A stretch of DNA of 64,000 bases, taken from positions 106,805,669 through 106,869,668 of the forward strand of contig OX439036.1 in the NCBI GenBank assembly GCA_949317995.1. Reading direction: 5' to 3'. The translations under genes were made by a program, and so were the position numbers. The first letter of the stretch is position 1, and each line of letters begins with the position of its first letter. This document shows positions 45,124 through 56,157 of this stretch, in pieces. The stretch is from Acholoe squamosa. Its lineage: Eukaryota; Annelida; Polychaeta; Phyllodocida; Polynoidae. Below the pieces are notes generated by a model. The model was given only the letters and a program-made list of their open reading frames with translations. It did not search any database and had not been told where the DNA came from.

Positions 45124-47436
45124 GGGTCAACTATGGCCTAACTTATTACCCACTAAATACATGATATCATGCAGGATGTTCCATGTGTCTATAACCGCCC
45201 TGACCTATAAAGTTCTACATTTAGAATAGCATTATTATTCCATAGCTAGAAGGAAAAGGCCTGTTGGCTATGAGCTGTGACTAGCGTAAAGGATGTGCCT
45301 GAGTCATAACCTGTGAGTAGTATATGTACTGTGAGTAGTACAGGGCAAGTGGGTTTATAACCTGGGAGTACTGCTATTGGAACCAAGTGGTCCCCTTGGA
45401 TATTTATGTCAGGAGTAATTTTCTCTCTTCTTTTTTTTTTGAAAAGTAGAATGTAATTGAATATGATATTTGCATGCCGCGCTAGATTGTATGTATGAGG
45501 AGGTATGTAAGTTGGTAGTTGGTATTACTGTTAGAGGTATTTGGACAGAAGTAGTATATGGAAAGTGCAATTATATATACACTGGCAATACAAAAGCATG
45601 ATAATCCCAGCTTGTTTCAAAAACGAAATGATGCTTTCTTAATCCAATGATTCATATTCCTAAGGGTATCTGGAAGATAAGAATGTCCTTTGTTGATAAA
45701 GATTCTTTGGTAGCAAGAAGGAAATCCCAGTATGTTTGTACAGTGTACGAACGCCCGAATAAAAAAACACAACGAAAGCACTGCCAAAATATGGCTACAT
45801 AAACATGGTGGAGGGATCTAACAAAATAGTCACAATAGTAAGAGGAATTATTGTTGATGTGGATGTCATGTCTGAAAACAATAAGCCTGATTGTGGTGCC
45901 CCCTAGGGGACTATAAAGGTACTACTGTCTCAGACTTCCTATCAGGCACCCACCACTACCTCCCTATTCCTTCTACCAGAAATTGATCCTAGCTCTTTCA
46001 GGGCCGCATGATGCCTCAAGTTCTATGTTCCTTTGTAGGCATGCGACACTTAAACCTTGCACACAAGCCGCACCCTTTATATATATCACACCGATAACCT
46101 TTTGATGACAAGAGGGCCAAGCCGAGTCATGAAAATTTCATATCTAGTACTGCTGTATAGTATGGAAATCGAACCTATATGGCGCACCCTGAGTTCAGGA
46201 AGCTGTAGTAGACCTCTGAGATGATCTATAGGCTGCGGCTTATACACGGGACTTATGGTGCCATAGTCGTGCCACTTAGTAGGCTCATGAGATAGAGTGC
46301 AGCGCTGGTGTGGCTAGTCAGGACAGGGCTCCATCCTTACACATTTGCAAGGAATACTAAAGCATTATGCATCTATGGAGGGTTAGGAATGCCCATCCAT
46401 TCCTGATTCTAAATGGCCATGCATTACAAGTCCAGTCACAGTCCTAGGACGGTGGTGTAACTCCACTCATTGGACCCAGGGGGCGTCATGGTCTGCAGCC
46501 GCTACCACTACGCCCCTACTGGGACGCTGTGGAACTACATCTCTAATTCATCCACATTGAAGTATTCAAACTCTGAAAATATATAAAACTCTGCCTTAAC
46601 AAGAGCTAAATTTGCAAGTTTTGTTGGCGTTTGTGTGATAGCAGTCAATGGCCAATCTCGTAAGTGGTGTCATAGATCAACAGGCACTGGATGACCTCGA
46701 AACGACCTTCCGAAACAAGTCAAAGTCAAAGGTTAGCTCCGTGACAAATTATACTGCCAACAGTAAAAACCGAGCAATATTATGAGACCCAACCGTCCTA
46801 AATCTCCTACCAAACCCCGATATTACCCCAAACACCCGCTGCACCCCTGACCTTTGACCTTGACCTTTGTTATGTGAAGGACAATAATCATGATGTACCC
46901 CCAGGAGTGGTGGATATATTGGGGCAGGGTGGAGCTGGTGGCTAGCATAGAAGGCCCCATATCGATTAAATGCATCAACTCCATTTGTCTTCATGATGCA
47001 CAAATGCATACACCGTAGAAACATACAGGATTGCTTCGTTCCCTGGGAAATGGTATTCAGTTGATCCTTGGATCCCTGCACTTCATCAGGCAGGAGAATT
47101 TTACCCCCCCCCCCTACCCCCAGTATATTAAAACTTACTAAGACTTAAAACCTAGGGAAATATGCTTTATCACACATTTCCTTTCTTTTTTTTTGACAAT
47201 TTTGCACTAATGCCTTCCTTGGTGAGTTAAGGGTTAGGTTGGCAGGTCATGGTTCTTCGGGGGGGGGGGTCGGCTGATAGGGTTATGTGGTCCTATCAGG
47301 ATGCTGGTTTCTGATTGGCTGGTGGGATTGGGAGGGTGTAATACCTATTTCCGGTGGTGGTGTATGATGGGACAATGATAGGGACGCTGGGGTGTTATGA
47401 GATGAGTCTGGGAAGCTATGGTGAAGGTGCTGGCAA
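45122..47436. other. Non-coding stretch, little recognised
   Basis: No gene recognised over 2.3 kb. A fragment with GGCTGCGGCTTATACACGGG (about 46231) is shared with about 48570-48640 and 57150-57180, an old dispersed repeat. Short two-hairpin motifs occur near 46985-47010. Confidence 0.4.
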
Positions 47437-47720
47437 CCCTTTAAGGATCGCCAGTCCATTGATGCACCATACCCTTTGTGGTCTCCAGACCTGGCCAGCA
47501 CATCATTGGTGCATCATATCAACCCTAATCTAGTGTATCAATCCTCTAGGGTCAGCATGATGCACGGTCGGCCTTTAAAGGGATAAATGCTTAAGGGCTG
47601 CATAGTGCTTTAGTACCTTAAGCACATTGGGCATCAGGATGCATGCCTACAGCCCTGGCGAGTAACTCGCCACAGCTATTCACCAGGGACTAATTTAGTG
47701 CATCATGCCTATTGGTAAGA
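47437..47720 (+). mobile_element. Two adjacent two-hairpin MITE fragments
   Basis: 47437-47582 has a left end CCCTTTAAGGATCGCC and a right end GGCCTTTAAAGGG with most of one hairpin deleted. 47583-47720 holds CCCTGGCGAGTAACTCGCCA from a second copy. Confidence 0.65.
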
Positions 47721-48052
47721 CCAGAATTCTTGTTGGAGCTAGATTGTAGAAAAGCTAACCTCTACTCCGGGCTAATGGCAGCACGTGTGGTGCCCCCTAA
47801 CTTATACAGCGGGAACCTGATATGGGAACCGGAAATGACGTCCTGATGGACATGACGATGTGCTGCACGACGTGAAGTGACGGCAGGAGAGTGTACACTC
47901 ACCAACCATAGTCCTGGCCATAGGAGATGACATGCACTCCTAGTAGAGGTCTGGTTTGGAGACATTCTAGGTACATGAACCTAGGAAATGAGGAAGCAGC
48001 TTGTCTCTCAAAATAGTTCTTGTAGATTGGTATCTGCTGTAGGTCATAGATT

Positions 48053-48367
48053 CAGGCACGGTTCTAACTGGTCAGTTAAAAGTCAGTTAAACCTAATTTT
48101 CTTTAAAGGTCAGTTAAAAGTCAGTTAAAACAATATTTTTGGAAAAAAAAAAATCAGTTAAAAGTCAGTCAAAAATGAAATTTTAACTAATTTAGGGCGT
48201 TAATTGTCAAATACCATGCAAATTCACAAAATTTCGGAGTGTGCGAGAGTGGATAATTTTATTTTTTCGTGGGTGACATAAATCATCTGCTATTTGGTCA
48301 GTTAAAAGTCGATAAATGTCAGGTAAAAGTAAGTTAAAACCATGATCCATAAATAGTGGGAACCCTG
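48053..48367 (+). mobile_element. hAT-like MITE with CAGGGTTCCCAC ends
   Basis: The left end has decayed (CAGGCACGGTTCTAACTGGT); the right end is AATAGTGGGAACCCTG. It contains repeated GTCAGTTAAAAGTCAGTTAA units and matches 39218 and 60273 throughout. Confidence 0.8.
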
Positions 48368-49542
48368 TTCAGGTCTTCTAGGTAGCGTGTCAAGTTGGAC
48401 TAGGAATGTGGGCCAATCAGAGTTTATAAGGGAAGGTTGGAGATCTCTTACCAATGCCTAGTTGATTCCTGATACAGGTATCCCTAACTAAATGTATAAG
48501 CCACACCTGGGGCTTGATATGCCATGTCCTATAATTCAGTACATGGAACCCTCGCCTATAATCCGCACCCTGAGTTTAGGAGGATTCTGTAAGCCACAGT
48601 AGACTCTGAAATGGCCTACAAGCCATGGCTTATACACGTGTCTTTCATTATTGAACCCTTTTATGATCGTGGGAACTCAGAGATTACACCTTTCCTTCCA
48701 TTGCAAGAACTACTTCTTTCTCTGTGGGAACTGTTTTACATACCAAACACTGACCAGGATTTTCTACTTTCCCTTAGCGAGGGACTGTCACCTCTGGGTC
48801 AGGGTCGGAGAGTCAGGGTTGCTACATAGCGTTAGGGGAGGAGACTGGGGAATTGGGACATTGTAGGGAGGGGGCGGGGGAACTATACGTGGCAGATATA
48901 GGATGATGATAGGGAGGGGGATATACAGTACCAAGACATGCACGTCACGCATGTCTCCAGGTATCTTGTCATACCTGTACAGTCAAGGGGACTGGAAGGA
49001 TATTTTTTTTTTTTTTTTTGGGGGGGGGGGGCTGTCAGCATATATCAATGTAGCATGGGTCTGATGATGGTCACTTAAATCTCACATTGCACAGGGGAGC
49101 CTTGCCATATTCTCATCTCCCCTATAAGCTGTATTTGATGTTCTGTATGATATGAATATTGAGGGATCTGGGAAGAGTTATTGAAGAATCAGCAGATAAT
49201 ATTGACAAAACAACAAACTTTCCACACTGACGGATTTTGAAAATCATAAAATTAACTACTGTCAAAATGGGGGAGGGGCACATCCCCCCACGCCTGGTCC
49301 ATCTAAACCAGAGGTGAAGAGCTATCAATATCAAGCTATATAGCTATAGTCTTTCCAAAGATGCATTAGTTTTACCAGAAATAGGAATTCATTTCTCTTT
49401 CTGGTAACACTGATGCATCTTATTATTATTTATGGGTTTTCATCTAATTTGATGGTAAACACTACTCTTTCTGGCACATATTCAATCAACAGCATTTCCT
49501 AAACAACCTCCCTAATATCTTCTCTCTTTCCTCTTCTTTCAG
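48368..49542. other. Upstream flank or intron before the APC exon
   Basis: No exon recognised. A T17-G11-like homopolymer junction lies at about 49002-49031. A fragment of the GGCGGAT-type family (GGGGGAGGGGCACATCCCCC) lies near 49268. The final 40 bp are a strong pyrimidine tract ending in CAG, the splice acceptor for the next exon. Confidence 0.5.
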
Positions 49543-49552
49543 ACGTAAAGTG

Positions 49553-50318
49553 ATGTCGGCGGCATCATACGACGAGCTGCTGCGGCAGGTTGAGTCGCTC
49601 AAATCGGAAAATGGCGACCTCCGCAAAGAGCTGCAGGACAACTCGTCCCACCTCTCCAAACTGGAAATGGAGGCTGGGACTATGCGAGATGTCCTGTCCA
49701 ACCTGCAGACCTCGATGGCGGATGACACTGACGGGAATTACGCCTTAAACCTCAGTTTTGAACAGGAGCAAAATGATGCTAAACAGAAGCAAGGGGATGT
49801 CAGGCACAAAGAGGTGCAGCAGAGCAATTTGCTGGAGCAGGGGAATGATTTGAATGATATGCAAGGCAATTTAAGCAACAGCCAGCAAGAGAGTCATCTC
49901 TTGCTAGGCAATTTCAAGCTGGAACAAGGCAATGTGCTCTTGCAAGGCAATGCTAGCCAGCAGCAAGGCAACAATGACCAGCAAGGCAATGTCCAGCAGC
50001 AGGATAGCAATTTCCTGCAAGGCAACAACTTTCAGCAAGCTAATGAAGCCCTGCAAGGCAATAATACCCTGCAAGGCAATTTCCAAAAGGGGAATGCTAA
50101 CCAGGAGGCTGGTAATAATGCCCTTCACCAGCAGCAGAATAGCACCACCCAGGGGCAGGGTACAGGTGGAGAGGGACAGGAGGCTAATAGGAGCATTCAC
50201 ATTAAGGCCCCTTCTAACAACACTGGACTCCTGCTCACATCTGGAGGACCTGAGGTACTGGAACTGGACCAGAACTCCAACACCAGTTTTACAGGCTCCA
50301 ACAGCAGTTTCGATGGAG
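49553..50318 (+). CDS. APC: APC, first coding exon (partial gene)
   Basis: This is the N-terminus of the adenomatous polyposis coli protein, a scaffold that promotes beta-catenin destruction in Wnt signalling and binds microtubules. The first residues (MSAASYDELLRQVESLKSEN) closely match vertebrate APC as I know it, and residues 5-52 form the dimerising coiled coil. The exon follows a TTTCTTTCAG acceptor (exon base 1 = 49543). I choose ATG 49553 over the preceding GTG because of that match. It ends at a GAG|GTGAGT donor after one base of codon 256, and the frame meets TAG just beyond, as expected inside an intron. Residues 60-205 are Gln/Asn/Gly-rich with about nine QGN triplets, which vertebrate APC does not have here. 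The vertebrate exon stops near residue 45. Armadillo and later domains lie outside the window. Confidence 0.92.
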
Positions 50319-50944
50319 GTGAGTAGAAATTACAAAGAATATTTCAATTCTCATCATTCTCTATGACTTTCTATTTCAGGAAGCAGATTTATAGATGAAA
50401 TTTAGCATTTTCCCATGGTTAGAAAATTGTATGAATCCCACAAGTAGCCTATCAGATCAGAAAGGGCAGAGGATACCGGGCAGAGTGATATATTCCGATG
50501 AGATTTTCAAGGAGATGCTTAGAACTCTTGTCGATGGGGAGCTGGATGTCTAAGATGTCAACATATTCTCTTCCTCTTACATCAAAATCAATACAACTTA
50601 ACAGCTGTAGGGGGAGAGTGATTGACTAGCAGCTAGGATGAGATACCTAATAGATGCAGGGCCTTCCACCTCGCCTTACCCTACCTGGGGCTAGAGTTCC
50701 CAGGATGCCCTTGGGCGGTAGGCACTCAATGAGCGATAAATGATGCATGTGTCCGGCAGTAGGAGGGACATAAGGTCAAGGTCACGGGGACACTTCCTGT
50801 CTCACATGTCAACCCTATAGTCCAGTCCCAGATAGGACTTAATGGGTAAGGGTCCTTACAGTGGCCAAAGAATATGTTGCACAGCAATTTGGATAATTAT
50901 TTTGGTATTAGCAAGCTTATTTGAATGAGATAGTGAGTGCCCAG

Positions 50945-51105
50945 TTCCCCATGATGCATGAATGCAGTCCTGGCGAGTAACTCACCAGAGATGCATTCAG
51001 GTACCATACCGACCGTATGGGGTTGAAGTCCTGGCAGGTTACTCCCTAGAGCTGCATTCGTGCATCATGATGACCAAAGAGCAATGGTATATACTTGCCT
51101 TTAAA
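50945..51105. mobile_element. Two-hairpin MITE, partial
   Basis: Shows GATGCATGAATGCAGTCCTG with GCGAGTAACTCACCAG and a second hairpin of the same type. The termini are lost. Confidence 0.6.
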
Positions 51106-51456
51106 GTGATAAGGGCTAACCATTGAGGGTGGCATAAAGCATTAATACACAAACGTCATTTGTTTCCATGATGCATTTATGTGTTACAGAAACAAAAAGA
51201 CTTGTAGTAGGTAAGTAAGTGACTCTCTTACAATCTAAATTGACCACCCATTTGTGATTCTCACATTTCTCGTGAAAAGCTCTCTGCTTCCATATAGCCC
51301 ATATACCGGCCGTCCAGTGCACCATTCCCTATGTTAAGTCCTTGCTGTCTTTATGACCACCTTACACCCCATCTCATCCCCTTACACAGCTACCTACAGG
51401 CTACCCCTGACTGGGAATGGCTCCTTTATAGCCTCCCTGTTTACCTATGGCCATAA

Positions 51457-51612
51457 CCCTTTAAGGGCAGCTGATGCAGGAGTGCATCTTGCCCATTGGT
51501 CGTCATGATACACCAATGAAGTGTTGTTAAGACTGTTCGCCCGCACTTCATTGTTGCATCACGGGAGTGTATCAATTCTGTAGGGTTGGCATGATGCATC
51601 AATGCATCAGCG
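51457..51612 (+). mobile_element. Two-hairpin MITE, internally shortened
   Basis: The left end is CCCTTTAAGGGCAGCTGATG and the first hairpin is present. The second is deleted, leaving TGATGCATCAATGCATCAGC as the right end. Confidence 0.75.
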
Positions 51613-51844
51613 TCCATTGCACGGCTAGAAGGCCTACATAGTACTCTAACGTATCATGTCCATTTTGCCCTCATGATATTGATAGACCAATACAGCACTG
51701 GGGAGTCCATACTCTCTTGGAGTGCAGTCATTTTCCACAGATCCCTGCATTTCTGGTGTAAAGATTTTTGAATTTGGTTTTAATTTCCGTAGGAAATATG
51801 TCCAAAATCAGAATCCCTTGTTTTTTTACAGCAAGCGGGAAGTA

Positions 51845-51970
51845 CATCTGAAGGTTTATGCATACCCAAAGAGGTGGCATGATGCACCAAGGAGAGCAGA
51901 TTCGCCTGCACTGCATTGGTGCAATGTGGAGGAAAAAGGTACATGAACCGGGTACATGAACCGTAAAGGG
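51845..51970. mobile_element. Two-hairpin MITE, right part
   Basis: Contains GGCATGATGCACCAAGGAGA and a right end CCGTAAAGGG with TTAA. The middle is decayed, with a small duplication of GTACATGAACCG. Confidence 0.5.
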
Positions 51971-52261
51971 TTAAATGTATATAGCTGTTTAGGTCCAGCT
52001 CAGGGGGTCTTTGTAAGATTGACAGTTATTCACACTCACAGTAGGGGTAGTGGTATAGGTAGGTGTAGTACCACACAGGGGGAGGGGAATGGTATAGACA
52101 CTAGTGATATGGTTACTGAATAACTTGTTAGTGGATGAACCTCCATGGTAGAAAATGTAGGGACCTTGCGAAGAGACAATGATTTGCAATTTCAAATCTA
52201 GGGTTGAGAATGATTGCTATTCTGGTTATCCTCAGCAAAAAATACAAGGCGCCACCCCCCC

Positions 52262-52330
52262 CCAAAAAAAAAAAAAATAAATAAATAAATAAAATAAAAT
52301 ATAAAAAAATAAAATAAATAAATACATGAA
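52262..52330. repeat. A-rich simple repeat (AAAT type)
   Basis: Runs of A followed by about five AAAT units and variants, directly after a C8 run. Confidence 0.9.
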
Positions 52331-53329
52331 AAAAAGAAATGAAAGTGCCCCTTATAGGTGTCTATAATATAAAGTGTGTTGCCCCCTCCCCAAGTAACCG
52401 AGGGAACCTCTACTTAGATTCTAATAATCAATTGTTGGCAAAAATACTACGAAAATCTATATGGCCCAAACCGAAAAGTAAACTTGAAATCATGGCCTAT
52501 TTAACAGAATGGCTGAAAGCTTGACGTGTTTACCACTTTTCTGTAGCTAAAACTCTCTTACCACACTCGACCACTCACGTCAACAAAACCCTCCCCAAGC
52601 CCCAGCAAACCACTCACCATAACCCCACTCCCTCCTTCCCAACAACCAAACCACTCAGAACCCACACGCCTCTGGGATCCAAGACGATTATATAAGGATC
52701 AAATAGGGATCTAGTCCCTCAGATCCAGGATCCAAAACCTACTCCAGGGGGCATGGTGTGGGGGTGGTGGTGAGGGATGTGGTCGGGGGGGGGGGCACTT
52801 AGCCTAGGTTTGGGTACCAACTGCAGGGCGGAACCCAAGGGGCTGTGGCTGTTGATATAGAGGTAGGGGGGCGGAGGGCTGTCGATGAAATTAAAGTTAA
52901 GAATTAACTATAGGGTCTGTTACAACCTATACAGTCGTAAAACAACCAATGTATTACATATATCAATTTCCCAGGGAATTTCCCAGAAAATTCCTAAATA
53001 TCCTTACCACAAAAAAAGTAAATCAAGAGGATCTCAAACGAAAGGGGGGGGAGGTCTCTTAGATGACGTGACAATTGGGTGCTGTGAAATGTAAGCTGTT
53101 ATATAGCGAACTAAAAAATCACTAAGAAAGGTTGTAGTTTGCCAGTTATAACCTACCATTAAAGACTGACCCCCCCCCCTCAGTGGAAGGAGTCGTTTCG
53201 TGAGAGCAGGTAACCAGGGGCCGTGGGGAGCAACTCCAAACAGCTCATGTCCTCGTGTCCTACATTCTTGGAGCTGCTCGCGTCTGTGTGACCCAATTAC
53301 CTACACCCTGGGGTGGTATATATAGTAAT

Positions 53330-53565
53330 CCCTTTAGGGCCGCTGATTCCCATTGGTCGGCATGATGCACCAATGAAGTGCTGGCGAGACTGCTCGCCAG
53401 CACTTCATTGGCGCATCATGCCGACCCTTCGGGAGTGTATTGATTCTGCAGGGTCGTCATGTTGTATGAATGTAGCCCAGGCGAGTTACTTACCAGGGTT
53501 TCGATAATGCGTCATGAGGACCAATGGGCATGATGCATATAAATGCATTAGTGCCATTTAAAGGG
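53330..53565 (+). mobile_element. Two-hairpin MITE, nearly full length
   Basis: The first hairpin is near-perfect around AAGTGCTGGCGAGACTGCTC, the middle holds CCCTTCGGGAG, the second has AGCCCAGGCGAGTTACTTAC, and the right end is CATTTAAAGGG. TTAA is altered on both sides (TAAT and TTGA). Confidence 0.87.
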
Positions 53566-54908
53566 TTGATAAGAAAAAGAGGAGATTACAATGGGAGGAT
53601 TAGCTACATATAAGAGGAAGTCTTACCTGTATGGATAATATGACTAGTGTACACATATATAGGTGTGTACATGAACTTTCAGGTGAGCTGTAGGAACTAC
53701 GTCAGAAGTCATTTTAGGGACTTCTATCGACATATATTTACATACATTCTGTAAGTAGTTGAAATTGAGAATTTTAGATATTTGTGTGCTCAGACACTTC
53801 CATACCTTCCTCCATGTCCTATATAATTGAGTTGCTCCTTTCCTCGACCCAGTTCCAGTTCAGGGTCACTGCTGTGTGCTGCTAATGGTAGATGGTCTAT
53901 AGTGACTAAAGCGCCAAGTCTTTTGTGCACATATGTACACAGCCAGTTTCTTTGCAGGTAAACATTTGCTCTTAAAGGAGCAGCTCAGAACAGCACATGT
54001 CCCTGTGTCCCACATTTAGAGAAAACCCCACATACACAGGACCAAGAGTTGGTCATGTCCCCTGTGGTAGGAGGGACCACTGGGAGTACTGTATCGCCAT
54101 GTTGAAAAGCCGGGTCTTGAAAAAAAAGAGCACTGGGTCTTGAATATGTGCCAGTCTTGAATTATAAGCGCCTAGTGTATAGGGGTATTGAAATTCTACT
54201 ATATGCACTATAATCTGAGCCTTAAATAAGGGCCGTTCTTGGATAAGCGCTGGGATAGAGCCTTTTTGAAATCAATGAGCAATATGGTACTCTGGTGGCA
54301 TGTTGTACATCAGTACACGTGTTAAAAGGACAAACTGTGGGGTTTGAGTATACAGGGTGTGCCACTGTGTTTGAATGTAAATATGTGGGAGGAGCTGCTC
54401 AAAGGAACTGCTCCTGTCTCCCTACCCCTAATTTGTGAGCTACTCTAGGGACTTTTGTAAGCTGCTCTATGGTGTGGAGGTTCTGGTGGTATGTTGTGCA
54501 TGGGTTAAAAGGACAGACAGTGGGGTTTGTGTATACAGCGTGTGTCACTTTGTTTGTAGGTAAACAGGTGGGAGGAGCTGCTCAGAAATATCCCTGTCTC
54601 CCTACCCTACTTTGTGAGCTACTCCTGAATGTGACCTGATTAAGGAAGGGGGGCTCTTTGGTGGTATATTGTACATGGATTAAAAGGGTGGAAGTCTTCA
54701 GTGGTTCCCGCTGATATCAGAGATTTTTTGAGGTTGCAAGGTCCTATACACTCCCATACAATTCACAGATTTAGGGGGTTCTAATTTAGCATCTTTTTTA
54801 GCGATGTTTTTATTTTGTACTCGGCCACTTTTATCTCTGGGTTTTAAAGGAGATCAGGCATCAGTTTGGTTTCTATGTACAGAGGGGTGTGTCGCAATAT
54901 TTGTAGGT

Positions 54909-55126
54909 GAGTGAGTGAGTGAGTGAGTGAGTGAGTGAGTGAGTGAGTGAGTGAGTAATAGATGTTTAACGCCATTTCGACAACTAAGGTCATATTCATG
55001 GCGAGAACAACATTACACAATTTCACAGAGGAATGTGTCAGTGCCCGCGCATATGTGCACCACACACATCCTGAGGGGATAGGAAAGATGAGAAATAGAC
55101 CCTTTTAAGTGGGCTAGGGAACCCCG
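54909..55126 (-). mobile_element. SINE-like retroposon with GTGA (TCAC) tail
   Basis: Inserted in reverse. The tail is a (GTGA)n run at 54909-54956, followed by the body back to the 5' end at about 55126. A perfect 12-bp duplication, ATATTTGTAGGT, flanks it (54897-54908 and 55127-55138). It is the longest-tailed copy and probably the youngest. Confidence 0.9.
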
Positions 55127-55138
55127 ATATTTGTAGGT

Positions 55139-55754
55139 AAACATGAAGCTGTGAGAGACAAACCCTCTATATTTTGAACTTCTCCTGGGCCTGACCTGAT
55201 TAAACATGACCTTATGACCTTCACATTGTAGTAGTGGTATATGGATTATCTGGCAGTCCTTGCAGTGCCACATTTAGGGAATATTTTGAATTAAATGAAG
55301 TATAAATGATAGAGATGAAGACAGAATATTTCAGTTGGTATCAAATCGGGCTTTCTAGTGTAAGGAGCCCATTTCATCTGAAATTGGAGAATGGTAAAGG
55401 GGCCAACCCTTTCATTAGAAGCACATATTAATTTTAACTTTCCGAATATTCTCCTAGATATTTAACTGTGAAGAGAGAGGGGCATGCTTTAGTGGCTCGG
55501 ACTGCATAGTCATGATTTATTTATCAACAGACATATCAAACTTCACATGGACACTCCCCTTTCCATGAGTAATGATAGTTTCATGACTGTATGCCGAGCC
55601 TGTAGTAGACAGGCTAGCAGCATAAAACAGTTTAGGGTTAGGATATATGAGACAGGTAGGTGATAGAGTATGGAGGGTGGGTGTACATGTCCTATCTGTA
55701 CCCGTCCATAGAGGACTCATACATCAGGTAGCACGCCACAACCAGACACCACAT
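55139..55754. other. Intronic stretch, nothing recognised
   Basis: No exon or repeat family member recognised beyond the last tandem monomer. Confidence 0.4.
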
Positions 55755-56157
55755 TTAAGCATTGCATGGCGTTTTATGCTCCTAAGTCTTCATGGTGCAC
55801 CAGTGCAATACTGGTGGGTCTACAGTGTCGGATCCAGGATTTTGAAAAGGAGGGGGTACACCCCTTATTTAGCCACTAATTTTGGCTAAATTCTAGGCTG
55901 AAAAAGGGTAGATAAACTCATTTAGTATAGGGGAAAAGGAGGGGGCGTGCGCGCCAGCATCCTCCGTCTTAATCTGCCACTGGTCTACTAGTACTGGATA
56001 GCTGCATCATGATGACTTTCCCTGGTGTGTATCAATCCCGTAACGCAGGCATGAGGCATGCGTCCTCTATGCCCATGAGTTATTCACCAGGGCTGCATAT
56101 CTACATCATGAAGCAGAAGGGCTTTGTACTCCAAGGCAATGCCCTGCCTTTGAAGGG
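55755..56157 (+). mobile_element. Two-hairpin MITE interrupted by another element
   Basis: Outer parts CATGGTGCACCAGTGCAATA and CATGAGTTATTCACCAGGGC, with a right end CCTTTGAAGGG, belong to one copy. It is split in the first hairpin loop by 55823-55982. Confidence 0.65.
55823..55982. mobile_element. MITE with CAGTGTCGGATCCAG ends
   Basis: The left end CAGTGTCGGATCCAGGATTT and right end CTTAATCTGCCACTG are inverted repeats. The two AAAGGAGGGGG blocks match 21112-21268. GTCTA flanks both sides (55818-55822 and 55983-55987), again a 5-bp duplication. Confidence 0.8.

Larger units (their letters stand above)
50319..53214 (+). other. APC intron, first part
   Basis: Begins with GTGAGTAG. It holds two-hairpin MITE fragments (listed separately), an A-rich tract at 52262-52330, and G- or C-runs near 52789 and 53170. 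No second APC exon was recognised here or anywhere downstream in the window. Confidence 0.6.
53215..55210. repeat. Old tandem repeat of about 180 bp, broken by insertions
   Basis: Diverged monomers share GGTAAACA, GGAGGAGCTGCTC, CCTGTCTCCCTACCC, GTGAGCTACTC and TGGTGGTATGTTGT. Clear starts of the last motif lie at about 54291, 54481 and 54656. Related segments occur at about 53215, 53955 and 55130. A two-hairpin MITE (53330-53565) and a retroposon (54909-55126) interrupt it. Confidence 0.65.

Noticed and set aside
49904-50366. Other ORFs overlapping the APC exon
   Set aside because: They are shadow frames of the CAAGGCAA-rich coding sequence; only the APC frame has homology and splice sites.
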